DNA of 64,000 nt from NCBI GenBank assembly GCA_026874595.1, contig CM049310.1, forward strand, positions 37,647,558 to 37,711,557. Reading direction: 5' to 3'. A program made the translations under genes and the position numbers. This document shows positions 1 through 11,600 of this stretch, piece after piece (the stretch's first letter is position 1; the number at the start of each line of letters is the position of its first letter). The notes under the pieces were generated by a model. That model saw only the letters and a list, made by a program, of their open reading frames with translations, was not told the origin of the DNA and did not search any database. The DNA is from Sipunculus nudus. Lineage: Eukaryota; Annelida; Sipuncula; Golfingiida; Sipunculidae.

Positions 1-490
1 AGGCTAAAGTGGTGGTAAAATCTACACCTCAGATTTGTCTCATTTGCGGATTGGTATAATTTCTTGATATGATTGATATGATTGGTTGGTAGCTGAACAG
101 ACAACAATCCATTTAATGGGGTACGTAATATTTTTTATTTTGAACTAAATAATAAAAAAAAATATTAAAATCTATCACTCATGGAGGTGCGATTAATCTG
201 TGACAGAAGATTACGAAATTCTAAAATAAGTCATAACCTCAAATGTCAGGCTGATGTGGTGGTAAAACCTACACCTCAGATTTGTCTCTTTTGTGGATTG
301 GTATAAGATCTTGTATGTGGCACATGTACGTGTAACTCGACCTTCTGTGCACGGCATGAAGTTCAACTTATGGGATCAAGCACAACGTTTCATAATATAT
401 GAACCATGAACCTCTCATAATGGGCATCTCTGTATTACAGAACGGCTGTAAGTGTCTGTTAAGTGTTTACATAAGAAGGCCTACGCTCTT
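1..490 (-). mobile_element. Family E, copy E4 (reverse orientation, partial)
   Basis: This segment is the reverse complement of about 9590-10030 in copy E3. Shared blocks include the 'TCAGATTTGTCTC' region, the 'GTAATACAGAGATGCCC' block and the 'ATGGATTGTTGTC' block. The segment around 9-59 occurs again at 256-306, so there is an internal duplication. It runs off the left edge of the window. It has no coding capacity. Confidence 0.7.
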
Positions 491-987
491 TACACAGCGC
501 TTTACCCATAGGCCAACTACCTATATCGTAAGCGCTTTTTATTATGACCTTGTATCCTGAATCTCTACAACAGAGGGGAGCACTGTATTTTGGTCCAATC
601 AGATGAGACCCTGTGCTGGAAGACAAAACGGTTTACCAGCCAAGCGAGGAATATATGAAGCCAATGTTGTTCATCTGTTTCGAGTGATAGATCAATGCCC
701 CGGTGACCGTAATAACAGGCCACAGTCCTCAGAGAGAATTGCCCCACGCGTGGTTTCTGGGCGGAACCTGATGCCTGTCGAGTGTTTGTTGACTTGCATT
801 TGGTTGGCTGCTTATCACATCAGCAGTTTTTTTTCAGCAGACAGGCCCATGTGCACCACCTGGTGTTTAAGTGCATCATAAACGGTCAAAGCAGGCAGCG
901 GGAAAATCAGTAGCTTCTTAAGAAGCGCAAGATTTCCACTGCCTCGGGAGCGTAAAGGCGGCCGGGTGACACCTATATAAGTGTGTG
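491..987. other. No gene seen; unassigned moderately GC-rich sequence
   Basis: This sits between E4 and the microsatellite that heads E1. No domain, splice-supported exon or terminal repeat is recognised. The short opposing frames at 565-881 have no family features. Confidence 0.4.
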
Positions 988-1009
988 TGTGTATATATAT
1001 CTATCTATC

Positions 1010-1060
<51 letters not shown>

Positions 1061-1070
1061 TGCGAGAGAG
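988..1070. repeat. Compound (GT)n(TA)n(GA)n microsatellite
   Basis: GT, then CTAT/TA, then about 20 GA dinucleotides. It lies where the reverse copy E4 and the forward copy E1 face each other. The same arrangement recurs at 7010-7092. Confidence 0.9.
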
Positions 1071-1945
1071 AGTCGATGGTATAGTAGAGGGTTTAAATAA
1101 AAAAAGGACCTATTTACATTTGAAAAACCAGGTATTTTGAGTATACATGAAATACAATTTAGTCTCCTTAAACTATTACGGTATCTTTCAATATTTCTGT
1201 CTTCGTTTTTTTTTTTCTCCTGTATACAAGTGGGCGTATTCAATGAGGAAAAACAAACAGCGCTCACGCCACCTGGTGGCCGTAAAAATAAACTTCACAA
1301 ATCTAGGTTTTTCAAACTTTTCTGGGTGTTTTTTCTTTCATGTTTTTTCTCTTTTTTTTATAATTGTGAGACTAAGATCTTGATTCTGGTCACGCAGTCT
1401 TGTTATAGTAAACAAAGGTGCACTGTGTTTACTCACACACAGAACCATAATAACGTATACTAAACCGGTAAACAGGAGATATTAAGCCCGTGTATCGGCA
1501 TGGATTTGCTTAACAACTTTTATATTCAGCCAAAATGAGTTAATAACGTGAGGCAAAACACATAATATTACAAAAGAATATGAACCGTGAGTGTCAATAT
1601 AGAGGTGTCTGTAATATAGAGATGCCCGAAAGGAGAGGTTCCTGATTCATATATTATGAAACGAAGTGCTTGATCCCATCATTTGAACTTCGTGCCGTTT
1701 ACAGTAGAGCGAGTGTAATACATCTAGTTCTTATACAGATTAATTTTGGAATAAAAGAAACCTAACCCACATATATCCATTCTCAATTACTTACAATCAG
1801 GCTATTTGTTTGCTGTACCTCTTCTCCGAACCCTTCTTTCTCCAAAAAAGTAGTTCCAATTTGGGAATGGCAAGGTTTGCAAGGTTAAGATGTTGTGTAG
1901 TTAGGGTAAAAACACGCATTATTTAACATATGTTACCGGTCTCGG
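1071..1945 (+). mobile_element. Family E, copy E1
   Basis: Forward copy matching the reverse complement of 6230-7005 over most of its length. Shared blocks include 'CAGCGCTCACGCCACCTGG', the poly-T/'ATAATTGTG' stretch, 'GAGATGCC' and 'CCATTCTCAATTACTTA'. It stops near 1945, before the CGTACG array and the terminal 'GGCAGCAATACG' seen in E2 and E3, so its 3' end is missing. The open frames across it on both strands are shadows of repeat sequence. Confidence 0.8.
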
Positions 1946-3399
1946 TTAAGTATAAACAAGGCTGCGCATTGGTAGACGTTTTATTCCAATGTTGTTCATC
2001 ACACACTATCAGCAAGGCAGAGCCTCTGCTTACACAGCACACAAGCTTACAAGCTTATGGTACAAGATCAGCAAGTATTAGGAACTAATACTCAAGGCTA
2101 AGAATAATATAACTTAGGTTTAGGGTGGCTGGTTACTCCCAGAAGGAAAGGTCAACATCTGGCATCCTGCCCAAATAAACAAAGAAAACAATATATAGCC
2201 AACCCTGTCATACACTAATACATGGTTCAATATTATGATTAACTATCAAGAAGAAAGATGAGTTTATAACAAAACAGCATTTCTATATTGTGTCTATTGT
2301 TTACATGACAAGTCAAGAAATATCTCCCAGGTTATAACAGAGAAATAATTAATAAACAGTAATCCTGGTTCCATTAAAGTGATATTGTTGATAATATAAT
2401 ATTACTGGTAACTAAGATTTAGTTACATTAAAGAAAACAGTATTTAAATTGTCGGAAACTACTTTAGGACACGTGGTTGTATTTATTTTCCCTATATAAC
2501 ATCTATAAAACACCCGAGGTTTGGGCCTCTTTTAAATAATTTTCAAAATAAATTCTGATATTAAACTTTTTTTTACCTGAGAATTTGTTGTTTCTTCAGT
2601 CAAACTTGACCAAGAAAAAGGGGGCTTGTGTATCTCCTTTTTTAACCATCCTGGCCCGAATGCAGTGAAGCCCAAAATACCCCACCAAGCAGTCCCAAAC
2701 AAGCATTTGGACAACATCTCTTTGATTGGCCATAGATTTAAAACAAATTGACCAATACTGTCAATTTTATTGGGAATTATGCTTAACATACTTAAAAATC
2801 AAAAAGTGGGGTGTTTTTGATGCTCCAGCACATGATGGCTAGAGCCAACCAGAGAAAGCCAGACCATTTACTACTCTCCTTCAGGTTCAGGGCTTGGTGA
2901 CCCCAGGTCATGTAAACAAATAGGACCACGTGACCTTTAGGCAATCATATGAGCGATAACATAAGAACGAATGCGCAACAGCTGGCGCCATCTACCGGCT
3001 TACCAGTATACAAGTCAGGGTAGTAATCCTTCACCACTACTCGCGGACAAGCGTTAAACTACTCTTAACATGATAATGTACATCTTACTCAAAGAGTTAC
3101 AAACGGATAGGCCTATAGCCATTATGAATTATGGTTTATCCAGCTACCTGAATTACCATAACTCACACTAACTTACACAGGTGCACTTCCTTTGAAATCT
3201 ACCACAAACACCAGTGATCGGCAAAACAGAGAAATCTCCTTCTAAATTAAACGTACTGGAGTTTACATCTAACGAGATACGTGTGTCCTTTAATCAACTA
3301 TCTCACGCAATTATCTAAACATGATACTCCATATTAATGAACAATCATCTGACTATTATCCTACTAGAATATGTAACCCCATACCTAAGTCTCAGCTCC
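1946..3399. other. Unassigned AT-rich sequence, probably old mobile DNA
   Basis: No gene is supported. The block 2820-3060 (with GGCGCCATCTACCGG at about 2986) looks like the GC-richer end of an interspersed element, but no paired terminus or coding domain could be identified. The minus-strand frame at 2532-2789 has no family features. Confidence 0.4.
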
Positions 3400-4830
3400 C
3401 TGGTGACAGCTAGAACAGTCATAAATAAAAATGATTTCAAATTCAAAACAGTCTCAGAAAAATATATTCACAAAAAGATTAATAATATATACAATAGCAA
3501 AAGTACTGATCTTGATAACTTACCTGCAATTTCATTAAAGATGGAACATCAGTGTTGTATCTATCGTTCACATTATGAACTAATAAATAGAAAAAGGGGG
3601 AAGTACCAGAGGAGTTTCAAACCGCTGCACAAAACAGCAGATTAGACAGAGGGAACTGGAGGCCAGTCTCAATTCTTTATACGTTATAAAAGTATTAGAA
3701 AAATGCATTTATGAGCAATTGTAAGAGTACTTAAGTTCTAATGATATCATTTACCAATACCTATAAGGCTTCAGAAAATCACATGCAACAGACACGTTTA
3801 ACATACCTGACATATTATATAAAAAGTAATATGGATAAAGGAGATTATACTGAAATTGTTTTATTAGACTTGCAAAAGGCGTTCTATGTAACAAGCTATC
3901 TGCATACGGCTAGATGAACAGGCAATAAACTAGTTCTCCTCTTATTTATAGAACAGATAAAGATGGAAAACTTAAATGGTACTTCATCAGCTGAGGTGTG
4001 GTTTCATATATGGTAATCCAGAGGGTCTATTCTAGGTCCTGTTTTACCCTTATTTTATTATATGTAAACATTATGGAAATGGCTGTTAATAGTAAATTTT
4101 GTGTATGCTGATAATCCTGGTCTGTAAGTCCAGGAAATTATCTCTTCACCTTCGAATAAAAAAATGAATATTATTTGGCAGCAAGAGGAAAGCAGAAGGA
4201 CCTAAATTAAATGTGAAATGTAAAAGGAATATAATATAAAACTGTCCAAATGTGCAAATGAGATCATTTCTAAATGTAATAACAGACTAAAAAATATGTA
4301 TCAATATTCAGATGTACTTACCGAAAAGTCTAGAAGAACATTTTCCTCAGCTTTGATTCAGAGCCATTTTACTATGCATGTTGTAACTGGTATGCTTCAC
4401 GTAATCTATCAACTAAAAAGAAATTACAAGTCTGTAAAAACAAAATGAATAGATGCGTACTAAACCTTGAAAACCGGTCTCATATATATTTGAAGAGTTG
4501 AATAAGGTATAAAGCTTAAATGTGGAAAGCAGAGTATTTCACCTCAAGTTAAATCATATGTAAAATATTGTAAACAATAAAGCCAAAAGATATCTTCTAG
4601 AGCAGTTTAATGGTTATGAATCAGGACATAGTCATTCCAAAAGAAACAGTAGTTATTCTTTCACAATACCCAGAATGGGTCCTCAAGGGAAATAATCATT
4701 TGTATACGCAAATTATGGAACATTTTACCATCACATTTACAGTCCAGTAAATCAAATTATGTATTCAAGATAATGGATAAAAGCACATCTGTTTAATACA
4801 GAAGATTTATTTATTTGTGATAATTACATA
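3400..4830 (+). pseudogene. Decayed LINE reverse transcriptase (CR1/Jockey-like)
   Basis: Reading the + strand across many stops and frameshifts gives successive RT blocks in order. These are 'STDLDNLPA' near 3510, 'NWRPVSIL'-like near 3655, 'GFRKSHATDTF' near 3770, 'LLDLQKAF' near 3860 (finger/palm of RT), a palm block with a damaged 'YADN' near 4105, and a C-terminal 'HSHSKRNSSYSF ... LWNILPSHLQSS' near 4630-4755. That tail is typical of CR1/Jockey-type elements. No long open frame survives, so the copy is dead. The endonuclease part is not visible and the copy is probably 5'-truncated. Confidence 0.8.
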
Positions 4831-4889
4831 TACAGTTGTAAGTTAACCCATGTACCTATGTCATCTTGTTCATGCCATTAATTACTTTT

Positions 4890-5430
4890 GCTATTGCTAT
4901 AATTGTATATATGGATTCATTTTAGCCATTGTATATAATTTTTTGTTGAAGGTGCTTTTTTCTTGTCATACAGGAAGTCATAATCTGTGAAAGGCCACAT
5001 AGGCCATTTAAACTTATAGTATATTATTTTAGTTATTTATATCATATATGTAAATGCCATATGGATTCTCTTTCAATATACATCTTTACGTTCACTTCGG
5101 CCATGGCATATAATTATGGTGTATTTACTACTATCAGTGTTTTTTTAGTCAAATAGTAAACATATTCTCTGATAGGCCACGTACATTTGTCATTTATACT
5201 TATATTACTATTGATAAATATTTTAATTGTGCATCTAGATACCATATATATGTATATTTTATATATGTACGTTCTTTTGCCAATGTTGCATAATTTTAGG
5301 GTACTACTATTGGTGCTTTTACTATCGCACAAAAATACTCCGCATTATGCTACATTGGTTTCTAGTAATTTAAACTATGTATAATCTGTGATATGCCACA
5401 TTGGTCTCTATAGTAATTAAACAATAGTAC
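4890..5430 (+). repeat. Degenerate tandem repeat in the LINE 3' region (about 190 bp, three copies)
   Basis: Three successive blocks share the order 'ATATGGATTC', then 'GCATATAATT', then a T-rich stretch, then 'GATAGGCCAC' and 'CATTTATACTTA'. They follow the LINE C-terminus directly and are read as its tandemly duplicated 3' untranslated region. Nothing is seen in 5431-5714. Confidence 0.6.
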
Positions 5431-5714
5431 ATTCTATAATTATTTTAATTGATGATTTTTTTCTTTTTTTATGATGGAGACTTTGCATAGTCACGACCAA
5501 GTCATTTATGTATGCTATGTTGTTCGGTATTTTCAAATATGCTTAGTATGATCAGTCCAGTACAACACTGTTTCCTAAAACGTTCTACATAATACATTAA
5601 ACATAAAACTTAAAACCTTAATATATTTGAAATGTGATTAAGTAAATATATTTGAAATGTGTCATATGTCGTATAGCCGCTAATGTATTAAAATGTCAAG
5701 TCGTTTAAAGGTAT

Positions 5715-7009
5715 ATATTACGGAAGCGTATTGCTGCCACATGGTAAAAGAAAAATAAATTATTTATCTCGTACGTACGATATACTATCTCGTACGTACG
5801 ACATAATTAATCTTACGCATCTGATTCACAGAATACACAACAGGCCAACTGATATATTTATAAGCAATATGTACATTTATATGTTAAATAATGCGTGTTC
5901 ATACCCTAGCTACACAACACCTACACCTTGCAAACCGTCAGAACACCGTTGAAAAAAATACATGTTTATATATGTATTTAATTAATTATTTATTCATTTA
6001 TACCTTAAATTTAAATGCTGTTCTATTTATCATTTTTTTCTTTGTGTCCAGGTTTCGGAAATATTTCAAGGAAATTAAATTGATCAAATCGTTGTCTGCC
6101 AGTCATTTACAGAACTTTCATTTTTTAAATAGGTAATTAAATTCAGTTAGCAGTGTATGTTGTTATAATGATGAGCCTGTCATAATATTAATAAGAAAAA
6201 AATATTGCATTTGTAAATTAAAACTAACTTTTGGAGATGGAAGGGTTCTGACAAGAGGTACAGCTAACAAATAGCCTGATTGTAAGTAATTGAGAATGGA
6301 TATATGTGGGGTAGGTTTCTTATATTCCAAAATTGATCTGTATAAGAACTTGATTTATGACATAACGCACAGTGTCACTCGCCCTACTGTCAACGGCACG
6401 AATCGAGCACTTCGTTTCATAATATATGAATCAGGAACCTCTTCTTACTGGCATCTCTGTATTACAGACACCTCTATATTGACACTCAAGGTTCATATTC
6501 TTTTGTAATAATAAGTGTTTTGTCTCACGTTATTAACTATTTTTGGCTGAATACAATAGTTGTTCAGCAAATCCATGCCAATACACGGGCTTAATTTCTC
6601 CTGTTTACCGGTTATGTATACGTCATTATGGTTCTGTGTGTGAGTAAACACAGTGCAAATTTGTCTGTTTACTATGAGAAGACCGCGTGACCAGAAGCAA
6701 GATCTTAATCTGGCAAACGCGACAATTATAAAAAAAGAGAAGAAACATGAAAGAAAACTACCCAGAAAAGCTTGGAAAACCTTGATTTGTGAAGTTTATT
6801 TTTACGGCCACCAGATGGCGTGAGCGCTGTTTGTTTTTCCTCATTCATCGCGCCCACATGTAAACAGGAGAAAGCAAACGAAGAACGAAATATTGAAAGA
6901 TACCTTAATAGTTTAAGGAGAATAAATTGTATTACATGAATACTCAAAATACTTGGTTTATAAAATGTAAATAGGTCCTTTTTTCATTTAAACTCTCTAC
7001 TATACAATC
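5715..7009 (-). mobile_element. Family E, copy E2 (reverse orientation, most complete)
   Basis: This is the reverse complement of E1 (6230-7005 against 1071-1900) and of E3 (5720-6300 against 10120-10840). Read on the minus strand it runs from the GA microsatellite through 'CAGCGCTCACGCCATCTGG', a T7 tract plus 'ATAATTG', 'CCATTCTCAATTACTTA' and two CGTACGTACG units (5770-5802). It ends in 'GGCAGCAATACGCTTCCG'. It has no protein-coding potential, so it is non-autonomous. The superfamily is unknown. Confidence 0.8.
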
Positions 7010-7047
7010 GGCTCTCTCTCTCTCGCTCTCTCTCTCTCATATACGTT

Positions 7048-7089
<42 letters not shown>

Positions 7090-7092
7090 AAA
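7010..7092. repeat. (TC)n, (TA)n, (GT)n microsatellite between E2 and E3
   Basis: Compound dinucleotide tracts mark the point where reverse copy E2 and forward copy E3 face each other. It mirrors the tract at 988-1070. Confidence 0.9.
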
Positions 7093-7402
7093 AGTCTTAA
7101 AGCCTTTGAATATAATACCAGCGCTGTGTTAGAATGGCTCAGCGGATGGACACTATTAATGTCATGTTTCATTATGTCTTGTTTTACCAGATAAATATCC
7201 CGACATGTGCAAGGGACACAATTTGTTATTGGTACTTGCGGGGGTTTTCTATGCTTATAAGGCAAATTTGAAATGAAAATAAACTTTAGAAACGAGACAA
7301 ATACAGCGCTCACGCCACCTGGTGGTGGTACAGCATAAATTCACAATTCATGGGTTTTCAAGCTTCTCTAGATGTTACTTCTTTCGCGTTTCTTTTCTTT
7401 TT
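7093..7402 (+). mobile_element. Family E, copy E3, left arm
   Basis: Forward copy, recognisable by 'CAGCGCTCACGCCACCTGG' at about 7305 and the 'TTCACAA..ATGGGTTTTCAAG' block that follows. It is cut at a T-run at 7402 by the Helentron-like element and resumes at 9567. Confidence 0.75.
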
Positions 7403-9566
7403 AGCGAACCTGTGAGCTTATGCGATGGTGCGGCGTCGTCCGTCGTACGTCGTGTTTCGTCTGTACGTTAACCATAGCTATCTCAAAAACGGCAGGAGCT
7501 AGCATCACCAAATGTTATGCAAATAATCAGTCATCTGAAAAACTCTATCGGATTTGTTTTTTTTCTAACTGCATTTTCTTAGATTTTATAGGGAAAAGCT
7601 AAAAAAGCTTTAAAAATCTTCTTTTCCAAAACTGTCCAGCCAAATTTTCCAATATTTCACAGAAATGATTCTTGGAACAATCTCTCTCAACTTTGTTCGA
7701 ATGATTCCAGTTCGGAGATTTTTGGCCGAATTACAGGAGGTTGAATTAGTCATCTCTCCAAAAAAGCACACTAAAATCAAAATCTCAGAAACGGCTAAAG
7801 CTATAATCACCGAATTTTATACCAATGTTTGTCATATATGTCATATCTGAAATTGAGGTATTGGTGGCGCTACCTACATTGATCTGTTTTTTACAAGCAA
7901 AAATGTAATTTTAAACTCTTCTAGCTTATACACTGATTTATGATGAAACTGTTAAGCTAATTGGTTTAAATTTTACAAGAATTATTCTATGGTAGTGTTC
8001 TGCCAGTTTTATAGGAATAGATTGGGTAAATACAGCTTTAAAGAAGCATTGTAGCCAATTGAAAGAGGCTTCCTGAGTTTGAAAACAGATTTGACAACAT
8101 GCTGAGTTTCAGCAGCCAATTCAAGAGGTCACTCATTATAACCAGGTGGGGTCCAGACATCACCATGGCAACTGACTTGGCTCTGGCTGGTGTCTAGTCA
8201 ATGTGTCTAGACGTAGCGTGTAGAGGTCTAGACACAATGTCTAGACGCAGAATATATCTTTCAGCTGTTTGAAAAAAAACTTGGTTTGCATTTTTAGAAA
8301 ATCTGGGAGCTTATGCAATGGTGTGGCGTCGTCCGTCTTCCGTCGTGCGGCATAGCTATCTCAAAAAAGGGCAGGAGCTAGCATCACCAATTTTTTTTTC
8401 CAAAAGATCTGTCATCTAAAATATCATGGGATTTTTAGCAAACCTGTGAGCTTATGCAATGTTGCTGCATCATCCATTGTGCGTCAGTGCGTCGTGCGTA
8501 GTCTCTTGTTAACCATACCTATCTCAAAAATGGCAGGAGCGAGCTTCACGATTTTTTTTGCAAATAATCAGTCATCGGTCATCATTTGTTTATTTTTTTT
8601 TCTAACTACTACTTATCCACCTGAAACTTTGCAGGTTTTATACATCCTTGACAGCTTTCTTGATTTTATGGCAGGTTGTGCCACCTACATTCAAATTTAC
8701 GCTGCAGACAGCCAAGCTCATATATCTGGAACCATTTGACCGATTGGGCAAAAGTTTGCATGTTAATAGATCTCACATAGCTCTTTATCATACGCAAAAC
8801 TGGTAGCGCCGCCTGCAATCATTTTTGCACAGTGTCCGTCTGTTTGTTTGCCGTGGGATAAAATCACTCATATCTCGGCCGTGGTTTGACATATCTGCCT
8901 AAACTTTTGCAGGTGTATACATCTTGGATATCTTTTTCGATTTTGTGGCAGGTGGCGCCACCTACATTTATGTATTCGCTGCAAACATTCAGATTTATAT
9001 CTGAGGACTGGTTTGACATATCCCTCTGAATTTTGCATGTGTATAGATCTCACATAGCTCTTAATCATAAACAAAATTGGTGGCGCCACCTGCCACCTTT
9101 TTTGCACAGCGTCCATATGTTCGTCTGCCGTGGGCTAAATTCACTCATATCTCAGTAATGGTTTGACTTATCTGCCTAAACTTTTACATGTTTATACATC
9201 TTGGATAGCTTTCTCGATTTTGTGGCATGTAGCGCCACCTACATTTATGTATACGCTGCAGACATTCAGGTTTATATTTCAGGACTGGTTTGACATATCC
9301 CCCTGAAATTTTGCATCTGTATAAATCTCACATAGCTCTTAATCATACACAAAATTGATGGCGCCACCTGCCACAATTTTTTGCAAAGCGTCCCTCTGTT
9401 TGTCTGGCACGGGCTAAAATCACTCATATCTCAGTAGTGGTTTGACTTGTCTGCCTAAATTTTGCATGTTTATACATCTTGGACAGCATATTGGATTTTC
9501 GGGTAGGTGGCGCAACCTATATATATTATTATATTGCACAGGTTCGCATTAGGCCTGTAGGCCTTG
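7403..9566 (+). mobile_element. Helentron-like non-autonomous element A (pearl/HINE type), inserted in E3
   Basis: The 5' end AGCGAACCTGTG has its inverted partner CACAGGTTCGC at 9537-9547. That partner is followed by a hairpin AGGCCT-GT-AGGCCT and ends in TTG. Five T's flank the left side and three T's the right. Copies E1 and E2 show the uninterrupted site with seven to eight T's, so the insertion is between T's with no target duplication. The asymmetric inverted repeat, 3' hairpin, TT target and tandem-repeat core are the hallmarks described for Helentrons and their non-autonomous HINE partners in bivalves. There is no Rep/helicase gene, so it is non-autonomous. The 5' end motif 'GAGCTTATGCAATG' recurs at about 8310 and 8450, which suggests internal duplication or nesting. 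Confidence 0.72.
8600..9530 (+). repeat. Tandem repeat of about 279 bp, 3.3 copies, core of element A
   Basis: The landmark 'GCCACCTACATT' occurs at about 8677, 8956 and 9235 and a diverged form at 9510. Each unit holds a second site with 'GGTGGCGCCACCTGCCAC'. The 12-bp palindrome GGTGGCGCCACC is the centre of each half unit, so the unit is itself an imperfect dimer. Confidence 0.85.
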
Positions 9567-10835
9567 TTTATAATTGCCGCATGAGCGTGACCAAGATCTT
9601 TCCTTTGGTCACCCGGCCTTCTTATGTAAACACTTTACAGACACTTATAGAGGTTCTGTAATACAGAGATGCCCATTAGGAGAGGTTCATGATTCATTTA
9701 TTATGAAACGATGTGCTTCATCCCATAAGTTGAACTTCATGCTGTTTACAGAAGGGCGAGTTACACTTACATGTACCACCTACAAGATGTTATACCAATC
9801 CGCAAATGAGACAAATCTGAGGTGTAGATTTTACCACCACTTCAGCCTTACAATGAGGTTATGACTTATTTTAGAATTTCGTAATCTTCTGTCACAGATT
9901 AATCGCACGTCCATGAGTGATAGATTTTAATATTTTTATTTAATATTTAGTTCAAAATAAAAATTATATGTACCCCATTAAATGGATTGTTGTCTGTTCA
10001 GCTACCCACCAATCATATCAATGGCTGTATATTCATTAAAAAGTTTAAAAGATCAACTACACGTTGCGTTATGGAAAAATCTAGTTCTTAGAAAGATCAG
10101 TTTAGAATATTAGAAACTGCCCCACAAATATCCATTCTCAATTACTTAAAATCAGGCTATTTGGGAGCTGTACTTTTTGTCCGAACCCTTCTTTCTTCGA
10201 AAAGTAGTTTCAGTTTGGCAAAGGCAAGATTTGTTTCTTATTAACATTATGACAGGCTCACTATTAGAACAACATTTACTGCTAACATTATTTAATCACC
10301 TGTCTTAAAATTAGATTTCTGTATATGACTGTCAGACGATTTGATGTATATTTCGCTTGCTTGAAATATTACAGAAATCTGGACACACACACAAAAATGT
10401 GAATCGAATAGCATTTAAATATATACTAGAAATAAACAGATATATGTGAGTGCTGGTTTCAACGGTGGTCCAGCGGTTTGCAAGGAGGTGGAGATGTTGT
10501 ATGTATAGTTAATGTGAAAACATACATTATTTAACATACACATATTGCTTATAGATATATCTGTTGGCATGTTGTCTGGTCTATGAATCAGATCCGTAAG
10601 ATTTATTATGTCGTTCGTCGAGAAAATATGTCGTACGTACGAGATAATATATCGTACGTACGAGATAGTATGTCGTACGTACGAGATAATATGTCGTAAT
10701 GACGAAATAGTATGTCGTACGTACGAGATAGCAAGTCGTACGTACGAGATAATATGTCGTACGTACGAGATAGTATGTCATACGTACGAGATAAATAATT
10801 TATTTTTCTTTTACCAGGTGGCAGCAATACGCATC
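9567..10835 (+). mobile_element. Family E, copy E3, right arm
   Basis: It resumes with 'TTTATAATTG' exactly as in E1 and E2 and continues through 'GTAATACAGAGATGCCC'. A segment shared only with E4 follows (about 9775-10085), then 'CCATTCTCAATTACTTA', the CGTACG array and the terminal 'GGCAGCAATACGCATCCG'. E3 and E4 therefore form a subfamily distinct from E1 and E2. Confidence 0.78.
10610..10798. repeat. 21-bp minisatellite with a palindromic TCGTACGTACGA core, 9 copies
   Basis: The unit TCGTACGTACGAGATARTATG is repeated nine times with few changes; the first and fifth copies are the most diverged. The unit is seven codons long, so both strands stay open and encode a spurious repeating peptide. 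E2 carries two copies of the same unit, so the array expanded within family E. Confidence 0.92.
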
Positions 10836-10839
10836 CGTA

Positions 10840-10894
<55 letters not shown>
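10836..10894. repeat. (TA)n(TG)n microsatellite
   Basis: It directly follows the 3' end of E3 and is followed by a short C-rich tract (10912-10930). Confidence 0.9.
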
Positions 10895-10896
<2 letters not shown>

Positions 10897-11499
10897 TGTG
10901 TCTGCGATTCAACCCCCCACCCCCACCCACCGAACCGAGCCCCACCCTGGGAGATAAATTGATGCTACTGGTATATTATGATGAATGTTTTTTAATGCAT
11001 GTATCTAAATATCCTATAAAAAATCAATAAATCTTCACCAAGCTTAAATAGTCAAGCGGTTAAGCTCCCATATTTTGAGGAATTGTGCCAAAAATGAAAG
11101 AAGCATGAAAGTTGGTAAAGGTATTTTTTTATGAATTTCAGACATGAGGCCGAGCTGAAAATAAACTATCTTGGCCTAACTAACTTTAATTATAATATCC
11201 CGAGAAAGCAATGCAAGTACTCTAATACTATGTTTGTTTTTTTTGCTGAGAAATTTAATTTTTATGGTTCCAAACCACTCCAGGTTCTCATAAGCTGTTT
11301 TTATCACGAATCTTATAATATTCCCATGTGTAGCGGTTAAGCTTTTCTATAAATGATAGGCCTGTTGGTATCACTTTTTATTGAAAGAAAATGAGGTTAT
11401 CCATATGATAAAAATCGTATGTTGTTAGAAAGAAGACTTAATCTATCGTTAAGACATTACAGCTAATCTCTTTGGTTTGTATCGAGATTTCACCACTAT
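10895..11499. other. No gene seen
   Basis: AT-rich intergenic sequence. The small open frame at 11131-11340 has no recognisable features. Two short 'AGCGGTTAAGC' matches (about 11055 and 11331) are too little to call. Confidence 0.4.
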
Positions 11500-11600
11500 G
11501 CCATTGAGACATCGACGGGGCTCGAACCGGGAATCTACAACCACGTCCAGAACCACGAGGCGACGTTCTTACCTCGTATATGCTATCTTTGTACTGTGGT
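11500..11600 (-). repeat. tRNA-derived SINE-like fragment
   Basis: On the minus strand there is a box A-like TAGCATATACGAGG (11572-11585) and a box B GGTTCGAGCCC (11518-11528), 43 bases apart. That is the spacing of an RNA polymerase III promoter. The T-arm does not pair well and no acceptor stem forms, so this is a tRNA-derived repeat and not a tRNA gene. Confidence 0.4.

Noticed and set aside
7403-9566. Classical Helitron (5' TC, 3' CTRR, insertion between A and T)
   Set aside because: The ends are AGCG...TTG and the insertion is between T's, which fits the Helentron type better.
10581-11030. Coding frames across the CGTACG array
   Set aside because: The frames exist on both strands only because the unit is 21 bp, and one runs into a GT microsatellite.
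11500-11600. A tRNA gene on the minus strand
   Set aside because: The T-stem is mismatched and no cloverleaf forms.
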